64,000 bases of DNA from JALEFZ01 sp038527485 (GTDB lineage: Bacteria; Bacteroidota; Bacteroidia; J057): the NCBI GenBank assembly GCA_038527485.1, contig JBCBFT010000024.1:1-64000 (forward strand), in the 5' to 3' direction. A program made the translations under genes and the position numbers. Of the stretch, positions 1 through 8,430 are shown piece by piece. Under the pieces are notes generated by a model. That model did no database searches. It saw nothing but the letters and a program-made list of their open reading frames with translations, and was not told the origin of the DNA. Each line of letters starts with the position of its first letter. The first letter of the stretch is position 1.

Positions 1-1
1 T

Positions 2-76
2 TCGCAGGTAATCACTTACGGAACGATGGGAGCTAAAACTGCCATCCGTGATGTGGGACGTACGCTAGGGATTCCC
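2..76 (+). pseudogene. dnaE: Inverted internal fragment of dnaE
   Basis: Read on the plus strand, the first bases encode SQVITYGTMGAKTAIRDVGR followed by TLGIP. This is the DnaE segment that normally lies about 20 residues downstream of FDDEG. It sits head to head with the minus-strand dnaE, and the join is inside a few shared bases (about 71-76). It is part of the same gene in inverted orientation, not a separate gene. A contig-end fold-back chimera is the simplest reading. Confidence 0.85.
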
Positions 77-1308
77 TCATCATCAAAGTCAATATCAATA
101 TCAGGCGGAGACACACGTTCGGGATTGAGGAAACGCTCGAAAAGCAGATCATACTTCATCGGATCGATGTCGATAATCCCCAGTACGTAGGCAATCACCG
201 ATCCAGCAGCAGAGCCACGTCCAGGTCCGACATATACCCCTCTGTTCCTTGCCTCTGTCGTAAAGGACTGCACGATCAAAAAGTAACCCGCATAGCCCAT
301 CTTCTTGATAATCGCTAGTTCTCTTTCGATGCGTTCGCGATGCTCCTCTGTAATCTCGTGATAGCGACGCGGCGCCCGACTCCATACCATATGACGGAGG
401 TAGTCGTCCATGGAGGCAAACTGTGGCGGGACCTTATACTGAGGCAAAATCATGTCCCCCGCCAGATTCATATTGAAGTGGCAACGCTCCGCCAAGTGCA
501 TGGTGTTGTCAATCGACTCAGGTATATCCGAGAATAGTACCTGCATCTCTTGCTGGGTCTTGAAGAAAAAGCGCGGATTCAGTCGATTGTAATCGTCCGT
601 AAACCGGAATCGATTGGGGTCACTGTAATCAGAGGAAGTCTGTAGCGCGAGCAACAGGTCGTGCGCTTCGGCATCTTCTTCGTTGACGTAGTGGACATCG
701 TTCGTGGCAATGATAATCAGATCGTGCTTGCGGGCCATGCGGATCAGCCACTCATTGCACTTATCCATGTCCTTGAGATCATGGCGCTGTATCTCCACAT
801 AGTAATTTTCCTTGCCAAAGATGTCCATGTACTCCTTGAGCATCTCCTCTGCTTCAGCTTCCCCTTTCTCTATGAGGGTACGATTGACCTGAGAAGCCAA
901 GCAACAAGTAGAGGCAAGAATCCCTTCTGTATGCTTTTTGAGGATCTCTTTGTCGATCCTAGGCTTGTAATAATAACCGTCTGTGTAGCCATAAGAACAA
1001 AGTTTGACCAGGTTCTGGTACCCTTGCGCATTTTTGGCCCACATGATTTGGTGGTAGCGCTTCTTACTTCTGTCACGCTGGGTCGCATCTCCATCGATAA
1101 TATAAAACTCACATCCAACGATGGGCTTCAGACCATTTTTCTTCGCCGATAAGACAAAGCGCGGCACTCCAAACATATTGCCGTGGTCCGTAATCGCGAT
1201 ATGAGACATCCCATCTGCGGCAGCCTTGGCAGTGATATCATTGATCTTGGCTGCCCCATCGAGAAGCGAATATTCTGTATGATTATGTAGATGGACAAAT
1301 TTGTTCAT
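73..1308 (-). CDS. dnaE: DNA polymerase III alpha subunit, N-terminal part (truncated by inversion junction)
   Basis: This is the replicative polymerase catalytic subunit. The N-terminal PHP domain is clear from the opening HLHNHTEYSLLDG motif and the ITDHGNM and NDVHY motifs. The start of the polymerase core follows, with the GPGRGSAAGS motif and the catalytic-region PDIDIDFDDEG. I chose the start giving MNKFVHLHNH, since PHP domains begin there, over a start 8 codons upstream. About 410 codons are present, against the family's usual 1,100-1,200. Homology stops right after FDDEG near position 73, and the following codons (IPSVRPTS...) are not DnaE-like because the sequence turns into the opposite strand. 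No more of this gene follows in this orientation. The identity is certain; the break is probably not biological. Confidence 0.95.
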
Positions 1309-1694
1309 GTTCCAATACTTTGAGACAGGCAAGTGTGACCACTCTTTATTCTGTTCCTCTCCAATAACGAATGGGGAGATTCCTCTATTCTTTCTTCGAA
1401 CGCCCTATCATCATATGATCCCCTGCGCTAGTAAAATCAAAAATAGTCAATGAAACGGAGAAGATATCGACAGCGTTTCCACAAGACGAGAAAGGCAATC
1501 TAATTATCCTCCTTTGTTCATTTAGAAAGCTTCTCACGTTGGACAAGCCTCAATTTGGACAATCTCCAGCATAGGTACTGCTGAGTAGGATCTTTCCCAC
1601 TACAATTCATCCTCCAAATATGTCAAGAATACATTTCCAAACACAATAGGTCTTCCAACAAGTTGTACAGTCAAATACATTAAATTCATCCTAT
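1309..1694. other. Intergenic region, nothing recognised
   Basis: This is the divergent spacer between dnaE (minus) and the DUF2461 gene (plus). It is AT-rich and presumably holds both promoters. I see no convincing TAnnTTTG element, hairpin, RNA gene or small ORF. Confidence 0.5.
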
Positions 1695-2366
1695 ATGATT
1701 CCTAAATCTGCCATTTTTGAATTCCTCACAGACCTACGCCACAACAACTCTAAAGACTGGATGGATGAGAATCGCGATCGATACCACCAAGCCAGAGACA
1801 GATGGATACAAGAAGTAGGGCAAATCCTCGAAGCCTTGGCCGAATTTGATGAAGGGTTTGGGCTATTGGAACCTAAATCTACCCTCTCCCGAATCAACAA
1901 CAACCGAAGATTCCATCCTGATCGTCCGCTGTATAAGGATTACTTCACCTGCGACCCTTCGCTCGATGCAATGCAATTGAGTGTGCTTCACATTTCGATA
2001 GGGCCTGGGACCTCATTTGTAGGGGCAGGCATGCATCATCCTTCATCCGAACACCTCAGACTTTTTCACCAAGCCATTGATTTACATGGAGATGAATTTA
2101 GAGAGATTATTCAGCAGCCAGAGATCAAAGCATTCTATGGGGAATTATCTACCTCTGATCGAGATTTAAAAACAGCTCCGAGAGGATACGCAAAGGATCA
2201 TCCCCACATTGATATCTTAAGAAGAAAGTCCCTCACACTGATGCGGACAATGACAGATGAGGAGGTATGCGCAGATGATTTTGCTGAATGGATCGCCCGT
2301 GCCTATGAGTTGTTAATGCCGTTCAATGCGTATCTTGCTGAAGCCATTCAGAAAGAGTCAGTATAA
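1695..2366 (+). CDS. DUF2461 family protein
   Basis: The 223-residue protein fits the DUF2461 (TIGR02453) family along its whole length. Visible family features are the N-terminal FLTDLRHNNSKDWMDENRDRY, the central RINNNRRFHPDRPLYKDYF, and the later PRGYAKDHPHIDILRRKSL. The family is widespread and typically about 210-230 residues long, with no established reaction, so the function is unknown. There is no signal peptide or membrane segment, so it is likely cytoplasmic. It stands alone, with the TetR gene 61 bases downstream on the same strand. Confidence 0.9.
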   Translation: MIPKSAIFEFLTDLRHNNSKDWMDENRDRYHQARDRWIQEVGQILEALAEFDEGFGLLEPKSTLSRINNNRRFHPDRPLYKDYFTCDPSLDAMQLSVLHISIGPGTSFVGAGMHHPSSEHLRLFHQAIDLHGDEFREIIQQPEIKAFYGELSTSDRDLKTAPRGYAKDHPHIDILRRKSLTLMRTMTDEEVCADDFAEWIARAYELLMPFNAYLAEAIQKESV

Positions 2367-2427
2367 ACCAGCGTCTTTTTGAATTGATTAGAAGGGGTTT
2401 AAGGACATTTTCTAAAGATCAAAAACT

Positions 2428-3000
2428 ATGGACAAGGCAAGTAAATCACATATTTGGATTCAAGCAGGTTACCAAACCTTTGCCTTGGAGGGTCCACAGG
2501 GCCTCAAGGTGGAACGACTCGCCAAACAAGTACAAAAGAATAAATCCAGCTTCTATCACTACTTTGCTGATCTAGATATTTTCACTGAATTCCTTCTCAA
2601 TCACCATCTTCAGCAGGCCCAAATGCTGGCTGTAGAAGAGGCAAAATGTACTTCACTAGATGAATTGATCGATCTGATCGTAGCGTATAAATTTGACCTC
2701 CTGTTTAATCGCCAACTGAGGGTTCACCGTGAGATTCTAGCCTTTCAGCAATGCTTCGAAAAGACAAACGAACTCACAGCCCAAGCTATCATGGGGATGT
2801 GGGCCAAGATGCTGGGCCTCCACGACAACTCCTACCTCGCGGCACTTGTGCTCAAACTGGGAATTGAAAATTTCTACCTACAAATCACCCAAGAGAATTT
2901 GAACCACGAGTGGCTCCATCAATATTTTTCATCTTTTCGTACCCTTGTCAATGAATTCAAAAATGCCAAGAATCTATCAGAGTTAAACGGTCCCGTCTAA
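2428..3000 (+). CDS. TetR/AcrR family transcriptional regulator
   Basis: The 190-residue protein has a TetR-type N-terminal helix-turn-helix (about residues 5-52). The run from AGYQTFALEGPQGLKVERLA into KNKSSFYHYFADLDIF matches the HTH with its usual tyrosine/phenylalanine-rich recognition-helix end. The C-terminal ligand-binding half is divergent, so the ligand cannot be guessed. The membrane protein gene starts 53 bases downstream on the same strand and is its likeliest target or operon partner; that is inferred from position only. Confidence 0.85.
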   Translation: MDKASKSHIWIQAGYQTFALEGPQGLKVERLAKQVQKNKSSFYHYFADLDIFTEFLLNHHLQQAQMLAVEEAKCTSLDELIDLIVAYKFDLLFNRQLRVHREILAFQQCFEKTNELTAQAIMGMWAKMLGLHDNSYLAALVLKLGIENFYLQITQENLNHEWLHQYFSSFRTLVNEFKNAKNLSELNGPV

Positions 3001-3053
3001 AAGACCTGCGCGCTTCCCCCTACTTTAGAGACATCAACATTAAAGTATTCATT

Positions 3054-3500
3054 ATGATGTCTCAAAAATTCCATAAATCTTGGCTAAAAGTATCTTCTAT
3101 TGTCGTTTGGTCATTCGCCCCTGTCTTCTTTTTAGGGACAATGGAAGGAACAATAGAACCCGCTCGCCTTACATTAGATTTCCTGAGTTGGCCAATAGAT
3201 GGAAATATAACCTACACCTCACCTGATACGCGATTTCTATCTGCGCTTACAGGCGGCTTTCTACTAGGTTGGGGGGTGATGATTTGGTGTCTATCCGCAT
3301 GGGTCTATGACCACGCACCTGAAGGCGTTCGCAGAGCTGTACTTGTCGGATTCCTCTCGTGGTTTTTGTTGGATAGCCTCGGGTCGATCGCTTCTGGCAA
3401 CGCCTCCAATGCCTTCTTCAATATCCTGGTCCTACTGGTAGGTGTCGGTCCCTTATGGCGACCTGCCAAAGAAACCATCGTAAATTTACAGGAGCACTAA
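3054..3500 (+). CDS. Small membrane protein, function unknown
   Basis: The 148-residue protein has about four hydrophobic segments: near residues 12-30 (VVWSFAPVFFLGTM), 62-86, 94-115 and 123-137. Helices two to four resemble general small integral membrane proteins, and I recognise no family motif. It starts with two adjacent ATG codons, so the start is uncertain by one residue. It follows the TetR gene closely and may be co-transcribed and regulated by it. Confidence 0.7.
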   Translation: MMSQKFHKSWLKVSSIVVWSFAPVFFLGTMEGTIEPARLTLDFLSWPIDGNITYTSPDTRFLSALTGGFLLGWGVMIWCLSAWVYDHAPEGVRRAVLVGFLSWFLLDSLGSIASGNASNAFFNILVLLVGVGPLWRPAKETIVNLQEH

Positions 3501-3672
3501 ACGGTTGTTCTCGCCTCCTTCAGTTTATACCTCAAGTTATGCAGCTTGGGTATGATCTGAAGGGGTGGTCATTTTCCCCAAAAAATCCGTTGTTTAGAGA
3601 TAAATCCATGTATTCATCATCTCCATCAAAATCTCATATGACTAAATTTTCGTATATTACAAAAAATAGTGT

Positions 3673-3900
3673 ATGGTTCAATTAAAGACACACATCATAT
3701 CAGAAATTCAGTCTATCAATAGCCCTACCATTTTAGGGAAATTATTGAATTTCCTAAGCGTGCTGAAACAAAGTAGAACGAAACCTCAAGCTAATGGGAA
3801 ATCTGTGCTAGCATTGGCTGGAACCCTTTCTAATCAAGATGCAATGGAATTGGAAAACATAATTCATGAAGAATTTAACGAGATCGAGGGAGAATGGTGA
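3673..3900 (+). CDS. Putative antitoxin of a PIN-domain toxin-antitoxin pair
   Basis: This is a 75-residue acidic protein whose stop overlaps the start of the PIN-domain toxin gene by 7 bases, a typical VapB-VapC layout with translational coupling. I cannot identify a DNA-binding motif with certainty. The acidic C-terminal tail (EFNEIEGEW) is of the kind antitoxins use to wrap the toxin. The DNA is visibly richer in AT than the flanking genes, which suggests acquisition by transfer. The assignment rests mainly on context. Confidence 0.65.
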   Translation: MVQLKTHIISEIQSINSPTILGKLLNFLSVLKQSRTKPQANGKSVLALAGTLSNQDAMELENIIHEEFNEIEGEW

Positions 3901-4290
3901 ACATAAATGAACTTGTCTTAGATACAAACATTGTCATTGCAATTTTAAACCAACAATCAAACGTAGTTCAAAATCTTCAATCAGTTGAAACCTTCTATCT
4001 ACCTATTACAGTGGTAGGAGAATTACTTTTTGGAGCTAAAAACTCTTCCAAATCCAATGAAAATATCCCAAAAGTTTGGGCACTGATTAACCGTTGTGAA
4101 ATAATAAACTCTAATCTGTTAATAGCTGAGGAGTACGCGACAATTCGTAAAGAGTTAAAAAAACAAAGGAAAACCTATTCCAGAAAATGATATATGGATT
4201 GCTGCAGCTTGCAGAACGAATCATCTACCACTTGCCACTAGGGATAAACATTTCCAAAATATTGAGCGACTTAAATTAATGAATCTTTGA
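3894..4290 (+). pseudogene. VapC-like PIN-domain toxin, frameshifted
   Basis: The first frame (3894-4190) gives a PIN domain with the first acidic residue in LVLDTN (Asp10) and the second in VVGELLFGA (Glu43). It then runs off into KQRKTYSRK and a stop. Removing one A from the run of seven at 4157-4163 restores the classic VapC ending: KNKGKPIPENDIWIAA, then LPLATRDKHFQNIERLKL, up to a stop at 4288-4290. The restored protein is about 131 residues, the usual VapC size, and supplies the missing acidic residues. The family is an RNase targeting tRNA or rRNA. The frameshift may be a true inactivating slip or a homopolymer sequencing error. Confidence 0.85.
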
Positions 4291-4384
4291 TCTAATTACT
4301 TCAGAGATAACCGAACCTCCACACACTACACAGCCCCATTCCTTCAGGATAAGCTAAAATCCCTATCTTACCCTCAAAAATCAA

Positions 4385-5020
4385 ATGATCCGATTATACC
4401 TCACCACGCTCCTCCTGTTTCTGTCATTTTTTCTATCTGCGCAAGAATCTGACAGTACAAGTGTTCAAAATACTGACAGTACAGGTGCCACAGCCATTGA
4501 CCGTATTTTCATGCCTTCTTTTGAGTTTGGCTATATGACCAATGCCTCGGAAATGCTGACCGGGGGCACATTTGCCAAACTCTCCCTAGAATACCGCTTT
4601 TCCAATATCAACAATGGATTCCTCCGAGCCAACCTTGATACAAGAAATGCAGATTATGTCATCGGAGAAGCAGGGGCAACAGATGTGGTCGAAGGTAGCC
4701 TAGATTTAACTGAATTCCTTATAGGGGGAGGATACAGAGGAGGAGATAGGCGCTATCGATTGTTTGTTCTTGGCCAAGTAGGACTTGCCTTTTATGATTA
4801 CCCGATAGTGGAGCGAACGGGTAATACCGTCAATATATCTTTTGAGAACCGCAATGTCACCTCTACCCGAGCAACCGTAGGAATTGAGTATTACTTCGAT
4901 GACCGCAACGCACTAGATTTAGAAATCCTCCAAGATCAGGTTTGGGATCGCAAAGATTTCTGGATCAATAAAGGAGGAAGCTGGGGGATTTCTGTAGGTT
5001 GGGTTGCAACCATCTTTTAG
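4385..5020 (+). CDS. Secreted outer-membrane beta-barrel-like protein
   Basis: The 211-residue protein starts with a clear signal peptide ending at LSAQ (about residue 20), then a short Ser/Thr/Asp linker. The rest alternates polar and aromatic residues as in small outer-membrane barrels (FGYMTNASEMLTGGTFAKLS, YRFSNINNG, the closing SWGISVGWVATIF). The C-terminal Phe is typical of barrels recognised by BamA. No specific family is recognised. It ends convergently against the HTH-methyltransferase gene, with a shared terminator between them. Confidence 0.7.
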   Translation: MIRLYLTTLLLFLSFFLSAQESDSTSVQNTDSTGATAIDRIFMPSFEFGYMTNASEMLTGGTFAKLSLEYRFSNINNGFLRANLDTRNADYVIGEAGATDVVEGSLDLTEFLIGGGYRGGDRRYRLFVLGQVGLAFYDYPIVERTGNTVNISFENRNVTSTRATVGIEYYFDDRNALDLEILQDQVWDRKDFWINKGGSWGISVGWVATIF

Positions 5021-5042
5021 AGAGAATAGGAGAAGTGAAAGT

Positions 5043-5080
5043 AGAGGGGTAAATCGAATCTTCTCGTTTTCCCCTCTTGT
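5043..5080. terminator. Bidirectional terminator between convergent genes
   Basis: AGAGGGG at 5043-5049 pairs with CCCCTCT at 5071-5077, with further weaker pairing inside (AAA/TTT, CGA/TCG). It lies between two convergent stops at 5020 and 5098. The right arm is preceded and followed by T-rich sequence, so it can serve either gene. Confidence 0.6.
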
Positions 5081-5097
5081 TGACATAAAGGTAATGC

Positions 5098-6189
5098 TTA
5101 CGAGATCACTGTCCCTACTGCCTTGAAAAAGGTATAACTGAAACTGCCTCCACCTTCTGCGGTGCGCAACAAGTCTTTGATGCCTTGGTCTATCAAGTCC
5201 TTTTTGATGAGTTGCTGCGCCAAAGCTTCTGTACGAATCCCCTGAATCATTGCCGTGAAAGTATCCTCCACAAAACCCTTGAGCTTTTCAGGATTAGAAT
5301 CGTCCACATATACCTGCCTCGGCTGCACCCTTAAGTGCCCGAAACCACTCTGCTGCAACAGCGGATATAGCTCCCGACCGATATTGGCATTGCCCCCATT
5401 TTCTTTCTGAAGACGTACCTGTGTTTCTACCGCCTTCTTCGCCGCGATACTGTCAGGATAAAAGAACGTAGATCCATGATCCCCTTCTACGACCGTGAGG
5501 GTTCCTCCTACTTTTAAGACACGTTTCAACTCATTTAACACATTTTCGGGACGCTTGACATGTTCCAGGACAAAGCACACAAAGATATGGTCGAAAGAAG
5601 CGGTAGGATAAGGTAGCTTGTGTAGATCGGCTTGGGCAAAACGCACATTGGTGAGCCCTGCTTCGGTGATATTTTTTTCGGCTTGTGCCAATGAAGAAGG
5701 AGAAAGATCAACAGAGGTAAACTGTACCTCAGGATTTTGACCCGCAATGATCTGCGTCTGCGCCCCTACTCCACAGCCTGCTTCCAAGACATGCGTCCCT
5801 GCCTCCCAGTGAGAGTCATAGTGGATCAACTCCGAAATCGAAGCCGCCTGCGCCTGCAATCGTTGGGTCTCCTCAACAGAAAATCCGTGTACATAATGTT
5901 GCAAACGATCATGCTGAATCTCCTGTACATGTTGCTGTAGATCTGCCAGTTGAGAAAGGATACTTGAGCTACCCTCGTAGAAAGCTTGCCCCTCTGCCGT
6001 AAAATGAAGACGATTATGGATGCGATAAAAAATCTTTACTCCCAGCCCCGATTCTAGCTCCTTCAATTGATGGCTCAAAGCAGAAGCTGTCAAGCACAGT
6101 TCATCCGCCGCCATACTCAGTGTCCCCAAGCGTGCGATCGAGTCCACCAACTTGAGATGACTAATCTTGATGCGTACATCTTTATCCAT
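5098..6189 (-). CDS. LysR-type HTH fused to class I SAM-dependent methyltransferase
   Basis: This 363-residue protein has two parts. Residues 8-67 form a LysR-family winged HTH (LGTLSMAADELCLTASALSH, then QLKELESGLGVKIFYRIHNR), close in style to MetR. Residues about 100-360 form a complete class I methyltransferase: motif I VLEAGCGVGAQ at 134-144, an acidic loop FTSVDLSPSS, and the motif IV region FDHIFVCFVLEH. The LysR effector-binding domain is absent, and a short helical linker (75-98) joins the parts. The frame is continuous, so this is not two overlapping genes. It may be a regulator that senses SAM or a substrate through the methyltransferase fold, or an enzyme tethered to DNA. The substrate is unknown. 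Confidence 0.85.
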   Translation of the reverse strand: MDKDVRIKISHLKLVDSIARLGTLSMAADELCLTASALSHQLKELESGLGVKIFYRIHNRLHFTAEGQAFYEGSSSILSQLADLQQHVQEIQHDRLQHYVHGFSVEETQRLQAQAASISELIHYDSHWEAGTHVLEAGCGVGAQTQIIAGQNPEVQFTSVDLSPSSLAQAEKNITEAGLTNVRFAQADLHKLPYPTASFDHIFVCFVLEHVKRPENVLNELKRVLKVGGTLTVVEGDHGSTFFYPDSIAAKKAVETQVRLQKENGGNANIGRELYPLLQQSGFGHLRVQPRQVYVDDSNPEKLKGFVEDTFTAMIQGIRTEALAQQLIKKDLIDQGIKDLLRTAEGGGSFSYTFFKAVGTVIS

Positions 6190-6316
6190 ACCACAATTTA
6201 TAGGACACAGATAGACTTTCTTACATCAAAAGGCTGAAAAAAATTGAAGGCCAACGTGAATTTTATTCAAGCTAGAAGAAGTGGCCCACTTACACCACTC
6301 ACCACCGCCTCGCACC

Positions 6317-6395
6317 GCTCTACGTAGCCATCAAGCTACGTAGCTCCCAAATCTATTAGTTTCCCAACTAACAACACCCCAAAAGCAAAGCCCAA
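6317..6395. repeat. Direct repeat copy 1 (palindrome-containing, ~80 bp)
   Basis: This unit contains CTACGTAG, eight spacer bases, then CTACGTAG again, followed by a TTAGTTtcccAACTAA hairpin and a C/A-rich tail. The second copy starts at 6402 and has only scattered differences. The unit is non-coding and resembles a small intergenic palindromic element. Confidence 0.85.
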
Positions 6396-6401
6396 CCCCC
6401 C

Positions 6402-6483
6402 GCTCTGCGTAGCCATCAAGCTACGTAGTCCCCCAAATTTATTAGTTTCCCAACTAACAACGCCACAAAGCAAAGCTCAACCA
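6402..6483. repeat. Direct repeat copy 2
   Basis: This copy matches the unit at 6317 with a handful of substitutions and small length changes; its first palindrome reads CTGCGTAG instead of CTACGTAG. The TTAGTTtcccAACTAA hairpin is kept exactly, which suggests the structure matters or that the duplication is recent. Confidence 0.85.
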
Positions 6484-6490
6484 AACACAA

Positions 6491-6518
6491 AGCGCCATTT
6501 TCTCTCGAAAATAGCGCT
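6491..6518 (-). terminator. Intrinsic terminator of the papain-like protease gene
   Basis: AGCGCcATTTTC (6491-6502) and GAAAATaGCGCT (6507-6518) form an 11-pair stem with one mismatch and a TCTC loop. On the minus strand it is followed by TTTGTGTTTGG. It lies 22 bases beyond the protease stop codon. Confidence 0.75.
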
Positions 6519-6540
6519 CCACATATCATAAAAGAATATC

Positions 6541-8106
6541 TCACCGCTTATCAATCGCCATCACAATTGCCACAGCATCTCTTTGCCCGTTGATCTTCCC
6601 ATCAAAACTCACCGAATTTCCGCCCTGGTACTGCACCCCTTGAATCAGGCGACCGCCCAAAGCATTGTTGAGCTTCTCTGCATAGTTACCGCCGCGGGCA
6701 CCATTAATCGCACTATTCAGCTGATTAAAGTCCAGCGCACGCTTAGAGACAACTACAGCCAAGACATCAGATGACCCTACGTCATCAGGTACCATCGAAA
6801 AATCCCTTGGAAACAGACGCACACCTGTCAGTCCGCAGTAAGGCGAGTGCTTGGACGTATAAGGAAAAAGTACATAGCTCGACCCATCTGTCTCCATCCC
6901 AAACACATAAGTATAGCACTCCGTCGTATTATCCACCGCAATCTTGAATCGAGTCCCCTTGCGCAAAGGCTGCTGCGTCCGGAAGAAATTTCCTCCCTGA
7001 TAATTGAGGGGGATCTGCTGCTGGCCTTCATTGGTGACCAACGCAAAACGAACACCCAACTGATCTTTATTCTGCTCCACATAGTTCCCCATGGGATACA
7101 AGCCATAGGCCTCCATCACAAACTCTTGGAAATCCTTGTAACGTACCCAAGCGATCCCGTTCTCTCCCCATTGTGGACCCCAAGAATTCATAATCTGAAA
7201 GGCTCCTCCTTCCATATTGTCATCATACCCAATGACACACATGGCATGCCCGCCGTATCCGCGTCGCGCATAATCATTTCGAGTAGGATACCACATGCGC
7301 TGTCCCTCCATCGGTGTCATAAATGTCCCTCCGACTTCCATCCCAATCACCACGGGTCCTCCCTTGGCGATGTACTGGCGAATGGCGCGGATATCAGGAC
7401 TGCGCTGCGAACGACTCAACGTCAAGCGCTGATAGCCCCGTGTACGAAACTGCGATGCCTGGTTTTTTTGCTGGTCAGTTGCGCCGATGCGGCATGTAGA
7501 AGGATCATAAGGGAATGTCTGCAAGGGCAAAGCGCCATTCTGCTTCATGAACTGCATCGCATCTGGCAGATAGGAGCCCTGACAGTTGCTATTTGGTAGG
7601 GCGATGTAGTTATAAAGAAAAGAAGGACTGAAAGCCGCCGAATTGGGATTCTGGCCAGTACTCTGCGCATGCAGGATCGTGCGAGCCGCATAGGCAGAGG
7701 CCCAGCCGACACAAGACCCCTGAGGTCCTTGATTCAATCTGCGTGGGGCAAACTTCTCCAAAGAATAACGCGTGGGAGTCCCATCACTTCCATAGGCCAA
7801 TGGCTCGAATATCTCTGTTTCCCGATATTTTTGATCATCCAGGGTTGCGCCAAAGGTATAGTCCCCCTGATAGTTTTGAGTATCCTGATAGTTGAGATTT
7901 TCTCCTCCATTAAACATCTCTTTTCCCCCAAAAAAGAAATACCAGACAGCAGCAATCGCCAGGATAGGAATGGCAATTTTGGGTTTCTTAAATACAAATA
8001 AGAAAATCAATGGGAGGAGCTTGGCTAGGCCGCCGCCACCACCACCGCCTCGGTTGTTATTGTTACGACCCTCGTTGCGAGGATCTTCTTCCATTCGGAT
8101 AGGCAT
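6541..8106 (-). CDS. Membrane-anchored papain-like (C1A) cysteine protease with DUF4384-type C-terminus
   Basis: The 521-residue protein has a Gly/Asn-rich N-terminus (residues 11-27), then two hydrophobic stretches (about 30-39 and 43-60) that should anchor it. The C1A domain covers about 110-345. Its catalytic Cys132 is in QGSCVGWA, His287 in GGHAMCVIGYDD and Asn307 in NSWGPQWG, so it should be active. The C-terminal 170 residues contain a DUF4384-like beta domain (RFKIAVDNTTECYTYVFGME, then SYVLFPY), found in other bacterial peptidase and kinase-like proteins. It probably works at the envelope. The vWA gene upstream on the same strand is 324 bases away, so they are probably separate transcripts. 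Confidence 0.88.
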   Translation of the reverse strand: MPIRMEEDPRNEGRNNNNRGGGGGGGLAKLLPLIFLFVFKKPKIAIPILAIAAVWYFFFGGKEMFNGGENLNYQDTQNYQGDYTFGATLDDQKYRETEIFEPLAYGSDGTPTRYSLEKFAPRRLNQGPQGSCVGWASAYAARTILHAQSTGQNPNSAAFSPSFLYNYIALPNSNCQGSYLPDAMQFMKQNGALPLQTFPYDPSTCRIGATDQQKNQASQFRTRGYQRLTLSRSQRSPDIRAIRQYIAKGGPVVIGMEVGGTFMTPMEGQRMWYPTRNDYARRGYGGHAMCVIGYDDNMEGGAFQIMNSWGPQWGENGIAWVRYKDFQEFVMEAYGLYPMGNYVEQNKDQLGVRFALVTNEGQQQIPLNYQGGNFFRTQQPLRKGTRFKIAVDNTTECYTYVFGMETDGSSYVLFPYTSKHSPYCGLTGVRLFPRDFSMVPDDVGSSDVLAVVVSKRALDFNQLNSAINGARGGNYAEKLNNALGGRLIQGVQYQGGNSVSFDGKINGQRDAVAIVMAIDKR

Positions 8107-8430
8107 AGGATGTATATTTGTTTGATCATATAAATGTAGGGCAATGCTCCATAATTTGGAAGTATTTTGATAAGAGAAATCGCCTACATGATTTTCAAGT
8201 CGTTCATTCAGTTGCTTACAAAAGAGCTAAAAATGAGGCTGCGGGCGATCCTGTAGGCATAAGAGCTTAGCGTCATGGCTTCCCCAAGCTTAAAAATCGA
8301 GACTCCATGTGGACCATTCGATTTCTCCTGTCCAACTACCCAACGCTTCTGACGAAAAACACATAAGAAGTAACAAAGTCCAAGTGGAACTTTGCTCATT
8401 TGCCCAAATAAATCCAAAAGAAATAATCTT
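8107..8430. other. Intergenic region, nothing recognised
   Basis: This spacer lies between the vWA gene and the protease gene, both on the minus strand. It presumably carries the terminator of the former and the promoter of the latter. A TACATTTA sequence on the minus strand just upstream of the protease start loosely resembles TAnnTTTG. I see no RNA gene and no credible ORF. Confidence 0.45.

Larger units (their letters stand above)
6190..6540. other. Intergenic region holding two direct repeats and a terminator
   Basis: The spacer contains two direct repeats (6317-6395 and 6402-6483) and an intrinsic terminator (6491-6518), listed separately. The part next to 6190 should contain the promoter of the HTH-methyltransferase gene. 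There is no ORF of note. Confidence 0.6.

Noticed and set aside
6301..6483. A possible CRISPR array (two similar units)
   Set aside because: There are only two long copies, nearly adjacent, with no short unique spacers and no cas genes.
6847..7599. A 250-codon plus-strand open frame opposite the papain-like protease
   Set aside because: It lies fully inside a gene with intact catalytic motifs, has no start context, and its composition (Ile/His/Arg-rich) is that of an antisense shadow.
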